NCBI GenBank assembly: GCA_004009845.1
Contig: RMBW01000007.1
Span: 124,001 to 188,000, forward strand
Direction: 5' to 3'
Length of the DNA stretch: 64,000 nt
Source: Davidsoniella eucalypti
Taxonomy: Eukaryota; Ascomycota; Sordariomycetes; Microascales; Ceratocystidaceae
Shown: positions 12,314-24,400 of the stretch, in pieces
Position numbering within the stretch: the first letter of the stretch is position 1
Layout: each line of letters starts with the position of its first letter
Program-made: the position numbers and the translations under genes
Notes under the pieces: model-generated
Told to the model about the DNA's origin: nothing
Seen by the model: only the letters and a program-made list of their open reading frames with translations
Database searches by the model: none

Positions 12314-15139
12314 ATGGAGCCTCAACAAAAGAGGCGAAAGCTTGCGCCCAAGGTTCCGCATTCTGCTAGCAGTCCGTCGCAATCTAATGCGACAAGTATC
12401 GTGAGTAGTATTTTTCCTAAAATATTTGAACATGTGCAAAATATCGGTCATAGCTGGAGAATCGGACACCAAGCCTGTTCTCTTTGAAGTCTGGTAGTAC
12501 AACCTGTGAAGTTATCTCCGTCCCTAGTAATAGTAGTTATCGACTGAGACTACATAGCACAATATTCTTTTAACAGATACTGGACAAATATCCTAACATG
12601 ATGTCGCAAATGTATAGCCATCTTCCGCACTAGTCGCTTCCGAGACTGGCTCCGTACCTGCCCGAGTCGAATTCGAACGCTTTGCCCGACACCTCCAAGA
12701 TGCCGCCATGATGATCCAACGATCAGCCGAGCGCCCTAGTTATACTAAAGTTTCAGCACTACTTCTAAGCTGGGAGGACGATATCACTACTGAAGAAGAT
12801 GTCATCGCTGTCCAGAGTGTTTTGCATAACCAGTTCAATTTTGAAACTGAACGCTGGAATATACCGTCCGTCCCAAATGCAAGCATCAAGCTCGGCATCC
12901 AGATTACAAAGTTCCTGGAACGCGCGAAGCCAGACCATCTACTAATCATATATTACGCTGGACATGGTTATGTTAGCTCCGATGACCAGCTGTACTGGGC
13001 ATGGTATGTGTACTGCACACGGATTCAATCTATGAACAACCCATAGCTAACCTGCATCCAAGTGATACTCGCGCGGATGCTCCAAAACTCAAGTGGGATG
13101 GTGTACGATGCTTCATCGAAGATGCGCAATCCGATGTCCTTATCCTCCTTGACACATGTGCAGTTCCTGTGACATCTGTTACATCTGTACTAGGAGCACA
13201 TGGCGTGAAACAAATCATTGCTGCTAACGGAAGTACACGACGAATTACTACTGAAGGCACCCGTTCTTTCTCGTCGTATTTGGTCGAATCGTTGCATGCT
13301 TTTATCAATACCAAAGCTCCGTTCTCCCTCCAGGCTTTGCACGAAGACATCGTCGCCCGTCAACGACCTGACCAACAACTTCCGCTAGCTAATTGCGGAG
13401 CTGTACCAATACTACCAACAGACCAAGTAGATACGTCAATTATCTTTACCTTGGTGGAAGGAAAGTGGCCTAGCGTGATATTATCTGCGATGCCGTCAAC
13501 TGGACCTCCGCCTGTATATGATCTTGCACAACTCAACGTTCCAAAGCCCGATCCAGAACAGCCCCGCCTAACACCTATACTCACCGGAGAACCTTCAATC
13601 ACACCAGAGACCGTCAACGACCTCAAATTTGACGAGCCTAGGGTCTTAGCCTGTACGACTTTTGTTGGTGAAGCTAGTACCGATATGACATTTTTCAATA
13701 CCTGGCTAGAAGAGATTCCAGAAATTGCCGACAAAGTAGCAGTTGAAGCTATGTTCTTTGGTCCACCAACAATGCTCCTCATTTCCATGGCTATGCCGAT
13801 TTGGGAGGTTGTCCGCCATGACAAAGTATGCATATTTCTAGGTTATATTGGATCCCACAATTTTGTGCACTTGTACCAACGTCTTGTTGGATTCACTGGA
13901 TCTCGTCGTATCAGCAGTGCTATCTCGAAAGAAGTGGAAGATGGACGTATCCTTTTGGAGGCCCGTGAAGCAGCAAAGCGCAATAATCGGGTTAGTGATG
14001 ACATCATCGCACCGGAAACACCTTACAGCAAGGTGATTTCACATCGTGAAGATGGCATAGCTGAAGATCTCATGGACGAAGTGCGGTATACTACCAAAGT
14101 TGATGTCGAAGAGTCCGCAGAAATGAAAGAAGCTGCTGAACAACTAAAAGCGCTCAGCCATACTCGTCATACAATCCCCGATACTACACCAACCCAAAGC
14201 CGGCGACGATCCACGCTTCCAGATAGTGCTCCGGAACGTAGGGAGGACGGAATCGAGCCCGAGGTTGTTGTAGAAGAGGTGCCCGAGTCTGCAACGCGTC
14301 CAAAACCTGCCCGTCGATCGATACCAAAGGCAGCTCCTCGAAACGATACAAAGTGCAGCCACTGTAGTCATGTTCCATTCAAAGACTCCTCATCGTTGCG
14401 GAAACATATCGCTGCTGCCCACACTCGGCCATTCCCCTGTGCATTCCTATTTGCGGGATGTGTGAGTACATTTGGATCTAAAAACGAATGGAAACGCCAC
14501 ATAGCATCTCAGCATCTATGCCTTCAGTATTACCGTTGCTCGGCATGCCCCGCCAGTGCTGCTGAAGGTAAATTCAACGAGTTCAATAGGAAGGATTTGT
14601 TCACGCAACATCTCCGTCGTATGCATGCACCGTTCGCCATCAAGAAGAATGTTGGCAAGGCAGATTCTAGGCTCCAGACTGAGTGGGAGGCCACTGTCAA
14701 GGAAATGCAGCAGTCGTGCCTTGTTCAGCGACGCTTGCCTCCACAAAAGTCGGCATGCCCCAAGGCAGATTGTCAGTCTGTATTCGAAGGCTCAACCTCA
14801 TGGGACGAGTGGACCGAACATGTCGGTAGACATATGGAGAAGAGCGAAGCACAAGGCATGGGTATCGACCGGAACCTAGCCAAATGGGCGCTTGATGAAG
14901 GCATCATCGAGCGTGACGATAACGGAGACTACAGACTCGTACCTGACGTTACGTACTCTGGACGACACCATGAACACCATCATCAGCCCATTAGTCTTCC
15001 CCGTTCGGATACGGCAAATCTCGGTGGTCCCGTAGCATCTCCACCACAAGCTTCAGGCTCAGACCAAAAGCGCAAGCGACCGGATTGGAGAGGAGATCTT
15101 GTGTCTTTAGGGCCTGTAGAAGCTGAGGGTGAGGTGTAA
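12314..15139 (+). CDS. caspase-fold (C14-like) protein with C-terminal C2H2 zinc fingers
   Basis: About 849 residues from exons 12314-12400, 12618-13003 and 13063-15139. Intron donors are GTGAGT and GTATGT, branch points CTAAC, acceptors TATAG and CCAAG. The N-terminus has a basic QQKRRK stretch that may be a nuclear signal. Residues about 60-330 look like a caspase/metacaspase fold: LLIIYYAGHGY carries His145, and DVLILLDTCAV carries Cys190, the expected dyad. Residues about 370-480 form a second globular stretch I do not recognise. From about residue 589 there are C2H2-type fingers: CSHCSH...HIAAAH, a following CAFLFAGC...HIASQH, YRCSACP...HLRRMH and CPKADC...HVGRH. A KRKR cluster lies near the end. 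This joins a protease-like fold to a probable nucleic-acid binder. The cleavage target and activity are unknown. Confidence 0.82.
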
Positions 15140-15957
15140 CTCTCAAGTATATGCCATTACGTGCTTTCAAAAGGGGTAGGGGTGTCCAGCTGAGCTTTGA
15201 TTTTACCATCTCTCGTGCTTTTACGGTTTTTTATCTTTTTGCTGTTTATTTTATCTTTTTTTATATCGAACATTTTGGGTTGCAATCAACTTTCTATTTT
15301 TCTATTTCCTCTAGGTCCATCACGAAGGGTTTTCTTTGTTTTATTTAGGCGTTTATTATGCTTCATACCCATTTTGTTTATACAAACATTTGTTTCTATT
15401 TATATCATGCCTACTAGCTCAAATAAGTGACCTCTCATATGGATCATACATATCTCTTCGGCACTTACGATGGCATTGAATGAAAAACCTAAGTGCCTAT
15501 CTAGCCCTTTTCATATAGTAATATAAATAATGGTACGTATCTAAACCACATGTAAGTATCCCAAGTATTGACAGTTTTCTCGAGTAAAAAGAGTGAGGAT
15601 CTTACGAGTTTGTTGGGGAATATACAAACGTTCTAGAAAATAATGACAGATATGACTAGGGTTAACTATCCTAAAAAGAGCCTCAATTATGTAATGTATA
15701 ACTTATGCACACATTCATAGTTTTTCAACTTTAGTAACATTATCGATTGTTCCCTCCTTATTTTCGTCTTTGTTTGTAGCTAGCATTTCAATTTTGTTGA
15801 TTTTTTGTTTCCTAATTCGCGACGAATGAATAGGCGAAACCAAACCGTGACATTGATAAACAACGATCAGTCGCGTCTACTATAGACGATTGTTTATTTT
15901 CGAGGCCGTAGCCCGTATTCGAATCTATATTTCTCTGCTTATCCTAGGCATAATAGC
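15140..15957. other. intergenic
   Basis: AT-rich 3' region of the caspase-like gene and 5' region of the SP-RING gene. T-rich runs occur at 15220-15360. I see no gene or clear repeat. Confidence 0.5.
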
Positions 15958-17955
15958 ATGGCTTTGCCACCAAACAAAAGCCACAAGAAAGGAATTCCAG
16001 AACTAATAAACTCGGAGCAGTTAAGAAAAACCAATAGCGTGCTCAATTTTGTGTGTGGCTCGTCAAGACGGGTTCCATTGTGGGCGCGTTCGGGCGAGGG
16101 ACCATACGATCAGGCAGACGTATCAAAACGGCGTCGTTTGAATCGTGCTTCTGCTTCTGAGTTGAACATTCGCGATACTACTGCTGATATAGTGCCGCCA
16201 CCTACTGCCAATCATAGGCCAAGAACATCCTCCCTCCAAATACCGATCACATCTGGCGCGAACTCTTCGCAGTCTGTGCCAGAAGATACTGCGTCCACTC
16301 GTCCGGCTTCTGCAATGTATACGAACCATATAGCGGATGCTTCCACTGCAGCAGCAGGGCCCACCACAGACGGCTCAGCTAATGCTGCTTCGATGTATAT
16401 GAACCGTATGTCGGGCGCTTCTACTGTAGCCACAGTGCCCATTACGGGCGGCCTGGCTAGCACTACTGCTGCGACAGTGGAGGGGTTGAACACCAGCCTA
16501 GCACCAATCTCGACATCGGCCATGGTTATGGACCTGACATCGCCAGTTGAGGACCTGACACAATTCGACGACATGTTTATGATCACAACAGAATCGCGTC
16601 TGCAACAATCAACTGCCGATACGAATATCTCCCAAATTGGCAGCAGTTTCGTAGATACTTCCGATCTGGATCTCTTCGCCCAAGCCTTCGGATCTTCAGG
16701 AACACAATTAGCATCCGACTACAGCCTTCATACGCAGGACACTTCGAATATAGCCGAGCAATCTGCACCGTCACTGCTTGCATCTTGGCAGTTTCTGAAA
16801 CCTACTAGTACGTTCTGGACGCTGTGGAAGCAACAGCTCGATGACCTCGAGAATGCCATTCCAAAGTCCCCCGATGGCCAGATGACGGTTGCACAGCGTC
16901 GTTGTCCCCTCTTGCGTGGCGCCCTAATCAGACGGGACCTCCCGTTTTTGCTTATTCATCAAGTCATGGCTGCTTCATACCTCGATCCCCAAAAGCTGTC
17001 CAATCTCTTTAGAATACCGGAACATACACTAGTCAAATTCGTGCAGTATTTCGAAACTTTGTTGCTATCCAACACCTTAATCGACAAAGAAACGCATGAA
17101 AGATTTGCCAAGTTTCCCGCGTCTTGGCTCGGGGCTACAGAACATAACACAAACCCCTTGATGCGAACACTGGTGAAAGAAATGAGAGTGTTCATTCCGA
17201 AATTTGTCGTCGAGTATCCAAACCTTAGAGCCCTATCATCCCTTAGAAAGTATCCCTTACTTCCGCGAGAACTTTTTGAGACTCTGGGCGTATGCTCACC
17301 ATTGCTCTTCACCACTATCTTCAGAGAGAGTCACCGTAATATTGGAATATCAGACAACATCTGCGTCCCGGCCAACGTTAGGGCTACCTTTGATAACATG
17401 GAAAAGCTCTGGATGGACAACATGTCATCGTTATCAGAAAACAACGTGTCTAGTACAACCAAGGTGTATAAGGACTCTCGGACCATATCTGCAATGTCCT
17501 TAGCCTATAAGACCTATGCTGATTGGAGAGATCTACCAGATTCTGGCCCCATGCCTCCGGCACTGCAGAGTATGCCGCATGGATCGTATGATATGCAGCA
17601 GTTACAAATTCATCAACAACAGGACCAGGGACAGCAACGACAGGTACAACCACAAATACAACAACAAGATCAGGGACAGGAATCATGGTTCCAACGACAA
17701 CAACAACAACAGCCCCAACAATCACAATATCATCATCATCAGCAGCAGTACCAACCACAACTACAATATCAACAACGACAACAAGCCCAGATCAGCCAAC
17801 AACAGCATTATCAAATGCATATGCAACAGCAATCCCAACCACAACAACAACAACAACAGCAGCAGCAGCAGCAACCATACTACCAACATCAGCAACTACA
17901 TCATTTACAACAGCTGCAACAAGAACAGCAAGCATGGCGAAGACATATACAAGCA

Positions 17956-17996
<41 letters not shown>

Positions 17997-18387
17997 GCAA
18001 CAGCAGCAGCAACAGCAGCAATTAGTTCGACAAATCAGCCATACTCAGCCCAATTCACAATTAGTCTTACAAAGCTCGCCAGTCGCTGCTTGGCCCCAGC
18101 AACAAAGTTTCCAGACACCGAATGCCTCATCACCGCCTATGCTGGAAATCCAGGCCGTGCCCTTCAACGATACCTATCAGATCAGCTCCATCATGGCTCC
18201 GGCATATCAACATCAAATTCAACCTGCAAATTCGCCAAAAGTTTCGATACAGAGTCATGATGCTAGACAACCTGCTCAGGCTGTTACTACTAATCAGGTG
18301 GCTCGTGTCTCGTCCAGTCCAAACCTTGCGAAAGATGTGACCCCACACAATTTCTCAGCCGCAAATGTAAACCCTGGAAAAAATGGC

Positions 18388-18420
<33 letters not shown>

Positions 18421-18432
18421 TATCAACAGCAA

Positions 18433-18475
<43 letters not shown>

Positions 18476-20388
18476 AGCAATATCAATATCAACACCAGCA
18501 GCCTAAAACTACTATAAATACCACGACGGTAGCTCATACGGAAAATTCCGCATCCTTGCCTGCATACCAATTTAATCAGGAAAATCATTATCGCCAACCA
18601 CCGACAAGAAGACAATATAGCTTGTCCGAAATTCAGGGACAGAGACAAGGGCATGCTACGACGACACAGGCCATCACTAGCTCTCGTACGCCCACGCCTT
18701 CAATTCCATCGCCGGTGCCGTCCCAGCCCCAGTCTATGTCGCTATCGTCGATTGTCCACCAAACTCGACCCAGCAACCAAATCCAAACCTCGACTTACCA
18801 ACAACCCCACGAAAATTTCCAAGCCTCTGCCTCTACCTCTATCGTGACCCGAACTGTATCGCTACAGCCTCCCTCTACAACCGTCTTTGCACCAAACCTC
18901 TCAGTGGACCCTGCATTGACCGCCTCGACATCGAATGTAGCCCCGCCACCGACTGCTCTTATTCCGGCTTCAACTTCGGCAAACACTATTGCTGTAGCAC
19001 AAAGCCCGGCAACCACTATCATTCCATCTCAGGTTATCGCATCTAAGCCTATGAACTCCGCCGTAAAGGGTCCTGTTGTACCCAAAAAGCTGAAGAATAA
19101 ACCTCTTCTTCCGAAAGTTGGCCATATAATACACTACAATAACTATCCGCGGACCGAACTACTACGTCTCAAATATAATATCCATAGTTGCATAGATGCT
19201 CCAGCTATCTATCAGACAGGGCGAGATTTGCCTGTCAATGATGGATTCTTTCTTTATGTCAGCGGTTACGCCCTAGAACCAACACTGATAGAGGATAGCC
19301 GCCAACTGCAGACCGTCTCGTTTGACCTGTCCAACTCAGTTATTGACGTTTTGGCACGGTCGAAAGCTGCTCCTGGTCGCCGTATGCTCAAAGTATGCGA
19401 CTATAGGCCAAATTCGATGATCGCCAGACTTCGCATGTGCTATCTACCAGATTCCACCACAGGCAGTGTACCTCTGGAAACATGGCTAATCCAAAATCAC
19501 ACCTGGACACCCCTCGTCACTGTCAAGTTCAATAACAAGATCATTTGTAATCTGGCACGCAAGCAGTCGTTTTCCCAAGATCTGCCATATGATCTTACAA
19601 ATGATCTTGTGGAGGGAAATAATGTCTTGTCACTTGCTACCTTCGAAGCGAAGCCTGGCATGAAAATGTTCTTTGCCGTTGAACTTCTTACGTTTCAAGA
19701 TTCAGTTGCAATTTCACACCCAATACTGGCTAATCAAAGGCTTGCTGTTAAAGATACTTTGAGTATTATTGAAAAGCGAGTGAACAAAGCCCAAGCCGAG
19801 AGTGACGATATCGTAGTCATGGGACAAGACAAAATCTCAATCAGTCTTTGTGACCCGTTCAGTACTGAATTCATACGAACACCGGTTCGTGGCGCGGCAT
19901 GCAAGCATCTAGACTGCTTTGACCTTGAAACATGGCTTTCTACACGACCCCGTAGCCAGCAGTGCAAAACCGTAACGGGCCTGCCTTGTTCTACTTTCGC
20001 ACCATGCAAACTGTGCAGAATGAGAGCACCGGCAGTCCAAGAGAGCCCACCATCGTCGATTGATAAATGGAGATGTCCAGTTTATGGCTGTACAGAGGAT
20101 GCTAGTCCGCAGAATCTGCGTCGTGACATGTTCTTGCAAGATGTTTGTTGGAAACTTGCCAGTACATCGACCAACGGAAGCAAAATACAGGCCGTTCTCG
20201 TCGACATTAACGGCCGGTATGAGCCACGCTATGTTGATGAGCAAGCTGCGCCCACCACAAATAATGCCCCCAATATACGCGATTCGAATGCTCCAACGGG
20301 AACACCGTCCGGGTTTAATCTCAAGCCAGAGACATCATCAAGCCGAAAAGCCATTATCTCTGATTTTATTGATCTCGACTCTGATTAG
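15958..20388 (+). CDS. SP-RING/Miz zinc-finger protein with polyglutamine tracts (SUMO E3 ligase type)
   Basis: Single-exon gene of 1476 codons. The N-terminal 250 residues are Ser/Thr/Ala-rich. Residues about 270-510 are a more ordered region I do not recognise. Residues 540-880 are extremely Gln-rich. Residues about 1045-1260 form an ordered block in the place of the PINIT-like region of Siz/PIAS/Zmiz proteins. The SP-RING follows: PVRGAACKHLDCFDLETWL (Cys1315, His1317, Cys1320) and KWRCPVYGC (Cys1373, Cys1378). SP-RING proteins recruit the SUMO E2 Ubc9 and promote sumoylation, usually in the nucleus. Two oddities: the last pair is C-P-V-Y-G-C rather than the usual C-P-x-C, and the loop before it is about 30 residues longer and adds a Cys-rich segment (CKTVTGLPC, CKLCRM). 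A SUMO-like acidic hydrophobic end (DFIDLDSD) closes the protein. Ligase activity is inferred, not shown. Confidence 0.8.
17620..18021 (+). repeat. CAG/CAA polyglutamine repeat region 1
   Basis: In-frame CAG/CAA-rich stretch in the SP-RING gene, ending in an uninterrupted run of 21 Gln codons at 17959-18021. Mixed CAG and CAA codons reduce, but do not abolish, slippage. The other two frames stay open here and give Asn-, Thr- or Ser-rich shadow frames. Confidence 0.85.
18388..18500 (+). repeat. CAG/CAA polyglutamine repeat region 2
   Basis: Second long Gln tract, broken only by Tyr (TAT) and His codons: about 11-12 Gln, Tyr, about 19-20 Gln, then Tyr-Gln-Tyr. Likely length-polymorphic between strains. 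Confidence 0.8.
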
Positions 20389-21426
20389 ATCTCACTCGCA
20401 ATATGATGGATGGATGGATGTACTAATTGTAATTTTTTTTGCTCTATATATTACATTATCTCCTTCTGCGTTTCACTCGTTCTAAATTGTATTAAGTGCT
20501 GATGTGATTTTGACTTGGAGTTTGGTTTTTACAACTCATACTATCATAATGAGCCTTAATTCAGCCTTCGTGTACATTTTTCATATTAGTATCATATCAC
20601 TGTATATTTCTCAATCATTATCATTACCAGATTTTTGGTCATACTCTTCAAGCTTTTCAACTGTTTCCATGATTTTTCAAGTCTCTTTTCTTCATTGAGA
20701 TGTTAACCATATGCTTCGTAGATATATGTAACCATTCTACTATGGAATAAAGTCTTTTTGATATTAATGATGGTGCTAGGAAATGTCCTGCCGTTTTGCT
20801 GCCATGGAAGAATCTGATCCGGGTCTCAACACATCTTTTGACTCTTTCTTGGTTCCACAATTCTGAGTGGTTCTTAAGATTGTAGAACGAATTTGTTTCC
20901 ATATATTTTGTCATATATATTGTACATACATAACTATTATTTTTGTCTAAATGGGATAAATCGAAAGCTCACAATTCCTAGCTAGTTGTACTAGTTAGCT
21001 GTATATTCTATATGACATGTAACAAGCCAATGATGTTATATTGTTGCTAATTGTTAGGCATCAGTACCTTTGAACCCATGGTAGTTAGTTAGAGCCAGAA
21101 TGACTTGGGCAGCTGTAATCATTTTATGACCTCAAAATGGCTATTCTTAGTAAACCTAATGGGCAAAGAATACTGCACTTTAGGCACTAATTAGGAAGTC
21201 AGGTTGGATAGCCTGATCATTTGAAATATCGGGGAATATCAACGCAGCCTAATAACAGCAAACTTCTTCATTCAACTGCGGATCATGCTTTTTTCTTCAT
21301 TTGATAGTCTATACATTCAGATTCTTCACCATCTAACGGCTCTTTATCACCCCTTTTGCTCATTCTGTACACCTTCAACATCAGTCAACCTGCGATACAG
21401 TAGCTTGTGATACCAGAGCTTTCACT
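20389..21426. other. intergenic
   Basis: AT-rich gap between two + strand genes. It has a short TGGA microsatellite (about 20405-20420) just after the SP-RING stop, and CT-rich sequence before the NLR start. I see no gene. Confidence 0.5.
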
Positions 21427-24400
21427 ATGGCATTACTCTCGTGCCCAGGAAAAGAGACCTATGATATTGGCTGGATGTGTGCCTTGCCTCTGGAATTAGC
21501 TGCTGCAAAACTTATGCTCGACGAAAAGTTCGAGCAACCCGACAATCAGACCTCCGCAAGTTCAAACACATATACTTATGGGCGAATTGGAAAGCATCAT
21601 GTTGTTTTGACTTGCTTAGCATCGGTTGGTCAGACCCAGGCTGCCGCAGCTGCTGCCTGCATAGCACGAGACTTCCCTACATCTCTACGGTTCGTACTTT
21701 TGGTGGGAATTGGTGCTGGAATTCCTTCATCAAATCATGATATTCGACTCGGCGATATCATTGTTGGCCAACCTTCGGGTACATATGGCGGTGTTGTTCG
21801 ATACGATGCTGGCAAACTGCTTCAGGAAGGACAGTTTCTACGACAAGGCCAACTCAACGCCCCTCCAAACATACTGCAATCAGCACTGAACACCTTAAAA
21901 GCTGACATGGAGTTTGATGATCCCCCTTTTCTAACACATATGGATAAGGCACTATCATACAATTCAAGGGCTAGGAAGAAGTTTGAAAGGCCAGCCCCCC
22001 AAAGCGATCGATTATTTCGCCCAGAACAAATCCATCCATCAGGTGAGCCAACATGCGACTCCTGTCTTGGAGAATGGGAATCACCAAGGGCACCACGAGA
22101 GGACAACGACCCTCAGGTACATTACGGAATTATCGCCTCAGGAAACTCTGTGATGAGAGATGCATTTCGGCGTGACCAACTGCAACATGAGATTGGTGCG
22201 ATATGCGTCGAAATGGAGGCTGCTGGTATAACAGAGCAATTCCCTTGTCTTGTTATTCGTGGCATTTCAGATTATGCAGATAGTCATAAAAGGGATCACT
22301 GGCATGGCTATGCTGCTATTTCTGCCTCCGCTTATGCCAAAGCACTCCTAGGTTATGTGCATAAGACCAATATCCATCCAACGATAACGGTCTTCGATGC
22401 TATTGGTATGTTACAACAGCTCCAATCGAAAGACTTTACTAGGTATTCAATTCTAACATTTGTTTTACTATAAAAGAGCTAGGCACTCGAATCACCCAGA
22501 ACTCCAATCAAAACACCAATCGCCTGATGGACCAGACCGGATATCTTCACAACCAAAAGGTCAACATGGAGCTAGAGGACAAGCTGTCGGAATGCCACCA
22601 AAGCTTCAAAACCACATCTTACATGGGACATAAAGATATGAACCCTGAAGCTGTGGACGGGACATGTGTTTGGGTTCTTAAAAACCAAAAGTTCACCACC
22701 TGGCGCAACAACACTGCCAACGACCTTCTTTGGATCTCGGCTGATCCAGGTTGTGGAAAGTCGGTTTTGAGCAAATATCTCATCGACAAGCAATTGGTTG
22801 CCAATCCTTCTCATGCTGCACCTTCTTCTGATTCTCCAACTTCAGTCTGCTATTTTTTCTTTAAGGATAACGAAGAACAACGACGTAGCCTTCCCACGGC
22901 TATTTGTGCAATTCTCCACCAGCTTTTCTGTCAGCAACCGAATTTACGAAAGCATGCTCTAGCCCCTTGGAGAGAGAACGGACCTAAGCTTCAGAATGAG
23001 GTTATCAGACTCTGGGAGGTTTTACTTGCAGCTGTCCATGATGCGAGCTTCAAAAACACATTCATTGTCATCGATGCCTTAGATGAGTGCAACCACAAAG
23101 ATCAGTCTACATTGATTAAGTTGGCCACTAAGTGGTTCACGAAGACCAAAGATTGGAGGAGGCCATCGTGGCTGAAGATTTTGCTCACAAGTCGTCCCTA
23201 CTGGGATATACATGATGTGTTCAATCCTACTACCACCTCCTTCCCTCAAATCAAGCTTCCTATGGACGAAGAAGACCTCCGAATTCGGGCTGAGATCGAT
23301 CTATTTGCTAAATCTCGGATTAGAGAGCTCGACATAGCTCAACATCACTGCGACAAGATAGAAGAAAAGCTTCTCAGCATGGAAAACCGTACATATCTGT
23401 GGATCAGCCTAGTACTACAGCAAATCAAGCTGATGTCAAAAGGACTTGAGTTTCAACATGACGCCATCGATCTAGTTCCTACTACGGTGAACGACGCCTA
23501 CAGAAGTATCCTTCAGCGAATCGAGCCCACCAACCTTCGACAATCCATTCTCATTCTTCAAATTGTTGTTGGTGCACTACAACCATTGACAGTTGCCGAA
23601 ATGAGGGTTGCAATGCATTTGAAGCTTCAAGATTCTGCTTCCCTTCAAGATGCTACTGCTCACTCCAACCACATTGAGGAGAGATTACGAGACTTATCCG
23701 GCCTATTTGTTTTTATCAATGACTCTAAGATTTATCTAATACACCGAACGGCCAAGGAGTTCTTGTTACAACCCTCTATACAACTACACGGGGAGCTATT
23801 TTCCTGTATTCCATCAACAACCAACGAAATTTTGGCACATATTTGCTACAGATACATTGATCTACCAGAAGTCCGAGATTTGATGGGTTCTAGAACAGAC
23901 ACACAAGATGACGCTGACCATGAAGTATTCTGGAAATACACCCGGGATAATTGGTACAGGCATGTTTGTGGGATTTCCATTAAATCCAGCAAACGGTATG
24001 AATACGGTAAACATTTGATTGAAAGAATCGCCAAAATCAATCATGAGGCTTCTGATGGTCGGACTGCCCTTCAATACTCTTGCCAGGAGGGTCACGTTGA
24101 TGTCACCAAGCTCTTGATCGCGAACGGAGCTGATGTCAATCATGAGACTTCTGATAGCTGGACTACCCTTCAATACTCTTGCCACGAGGGTCACGTTGAT
24201 GTCACCAAGCTCTTGATCGCGAACGGAGCTGATGTCAATCATGAGACTTCTGATGGTCGGACTGCCCTTCTACAATCTTGCCAGGGGGGCCATGTTGATG
24301 TCACCAAGCTCTTGATCGCGAACGGAGCTGATGTCAATCATGGGACTTCTGATGGTCGGACTGCCCTTCTACGATCTTGCCAGGAGGGTCACGTTGATGT

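Noticed and set aside
17516..18260. Two long plus-strand frames rich in Asn, Ser and Thr
   Set aside because: They are +1/+2 readings of the CAG/CAA tracts of the SP-RING gene.
22443..22482. Alternative NLR intron with donor at ACTAG/GTATTC
   Set aside because: At 34-40 nt it would be too short and it breaks the reading frame. The GTATGT donor at 22406 keeps frame with a 71-nt intron.
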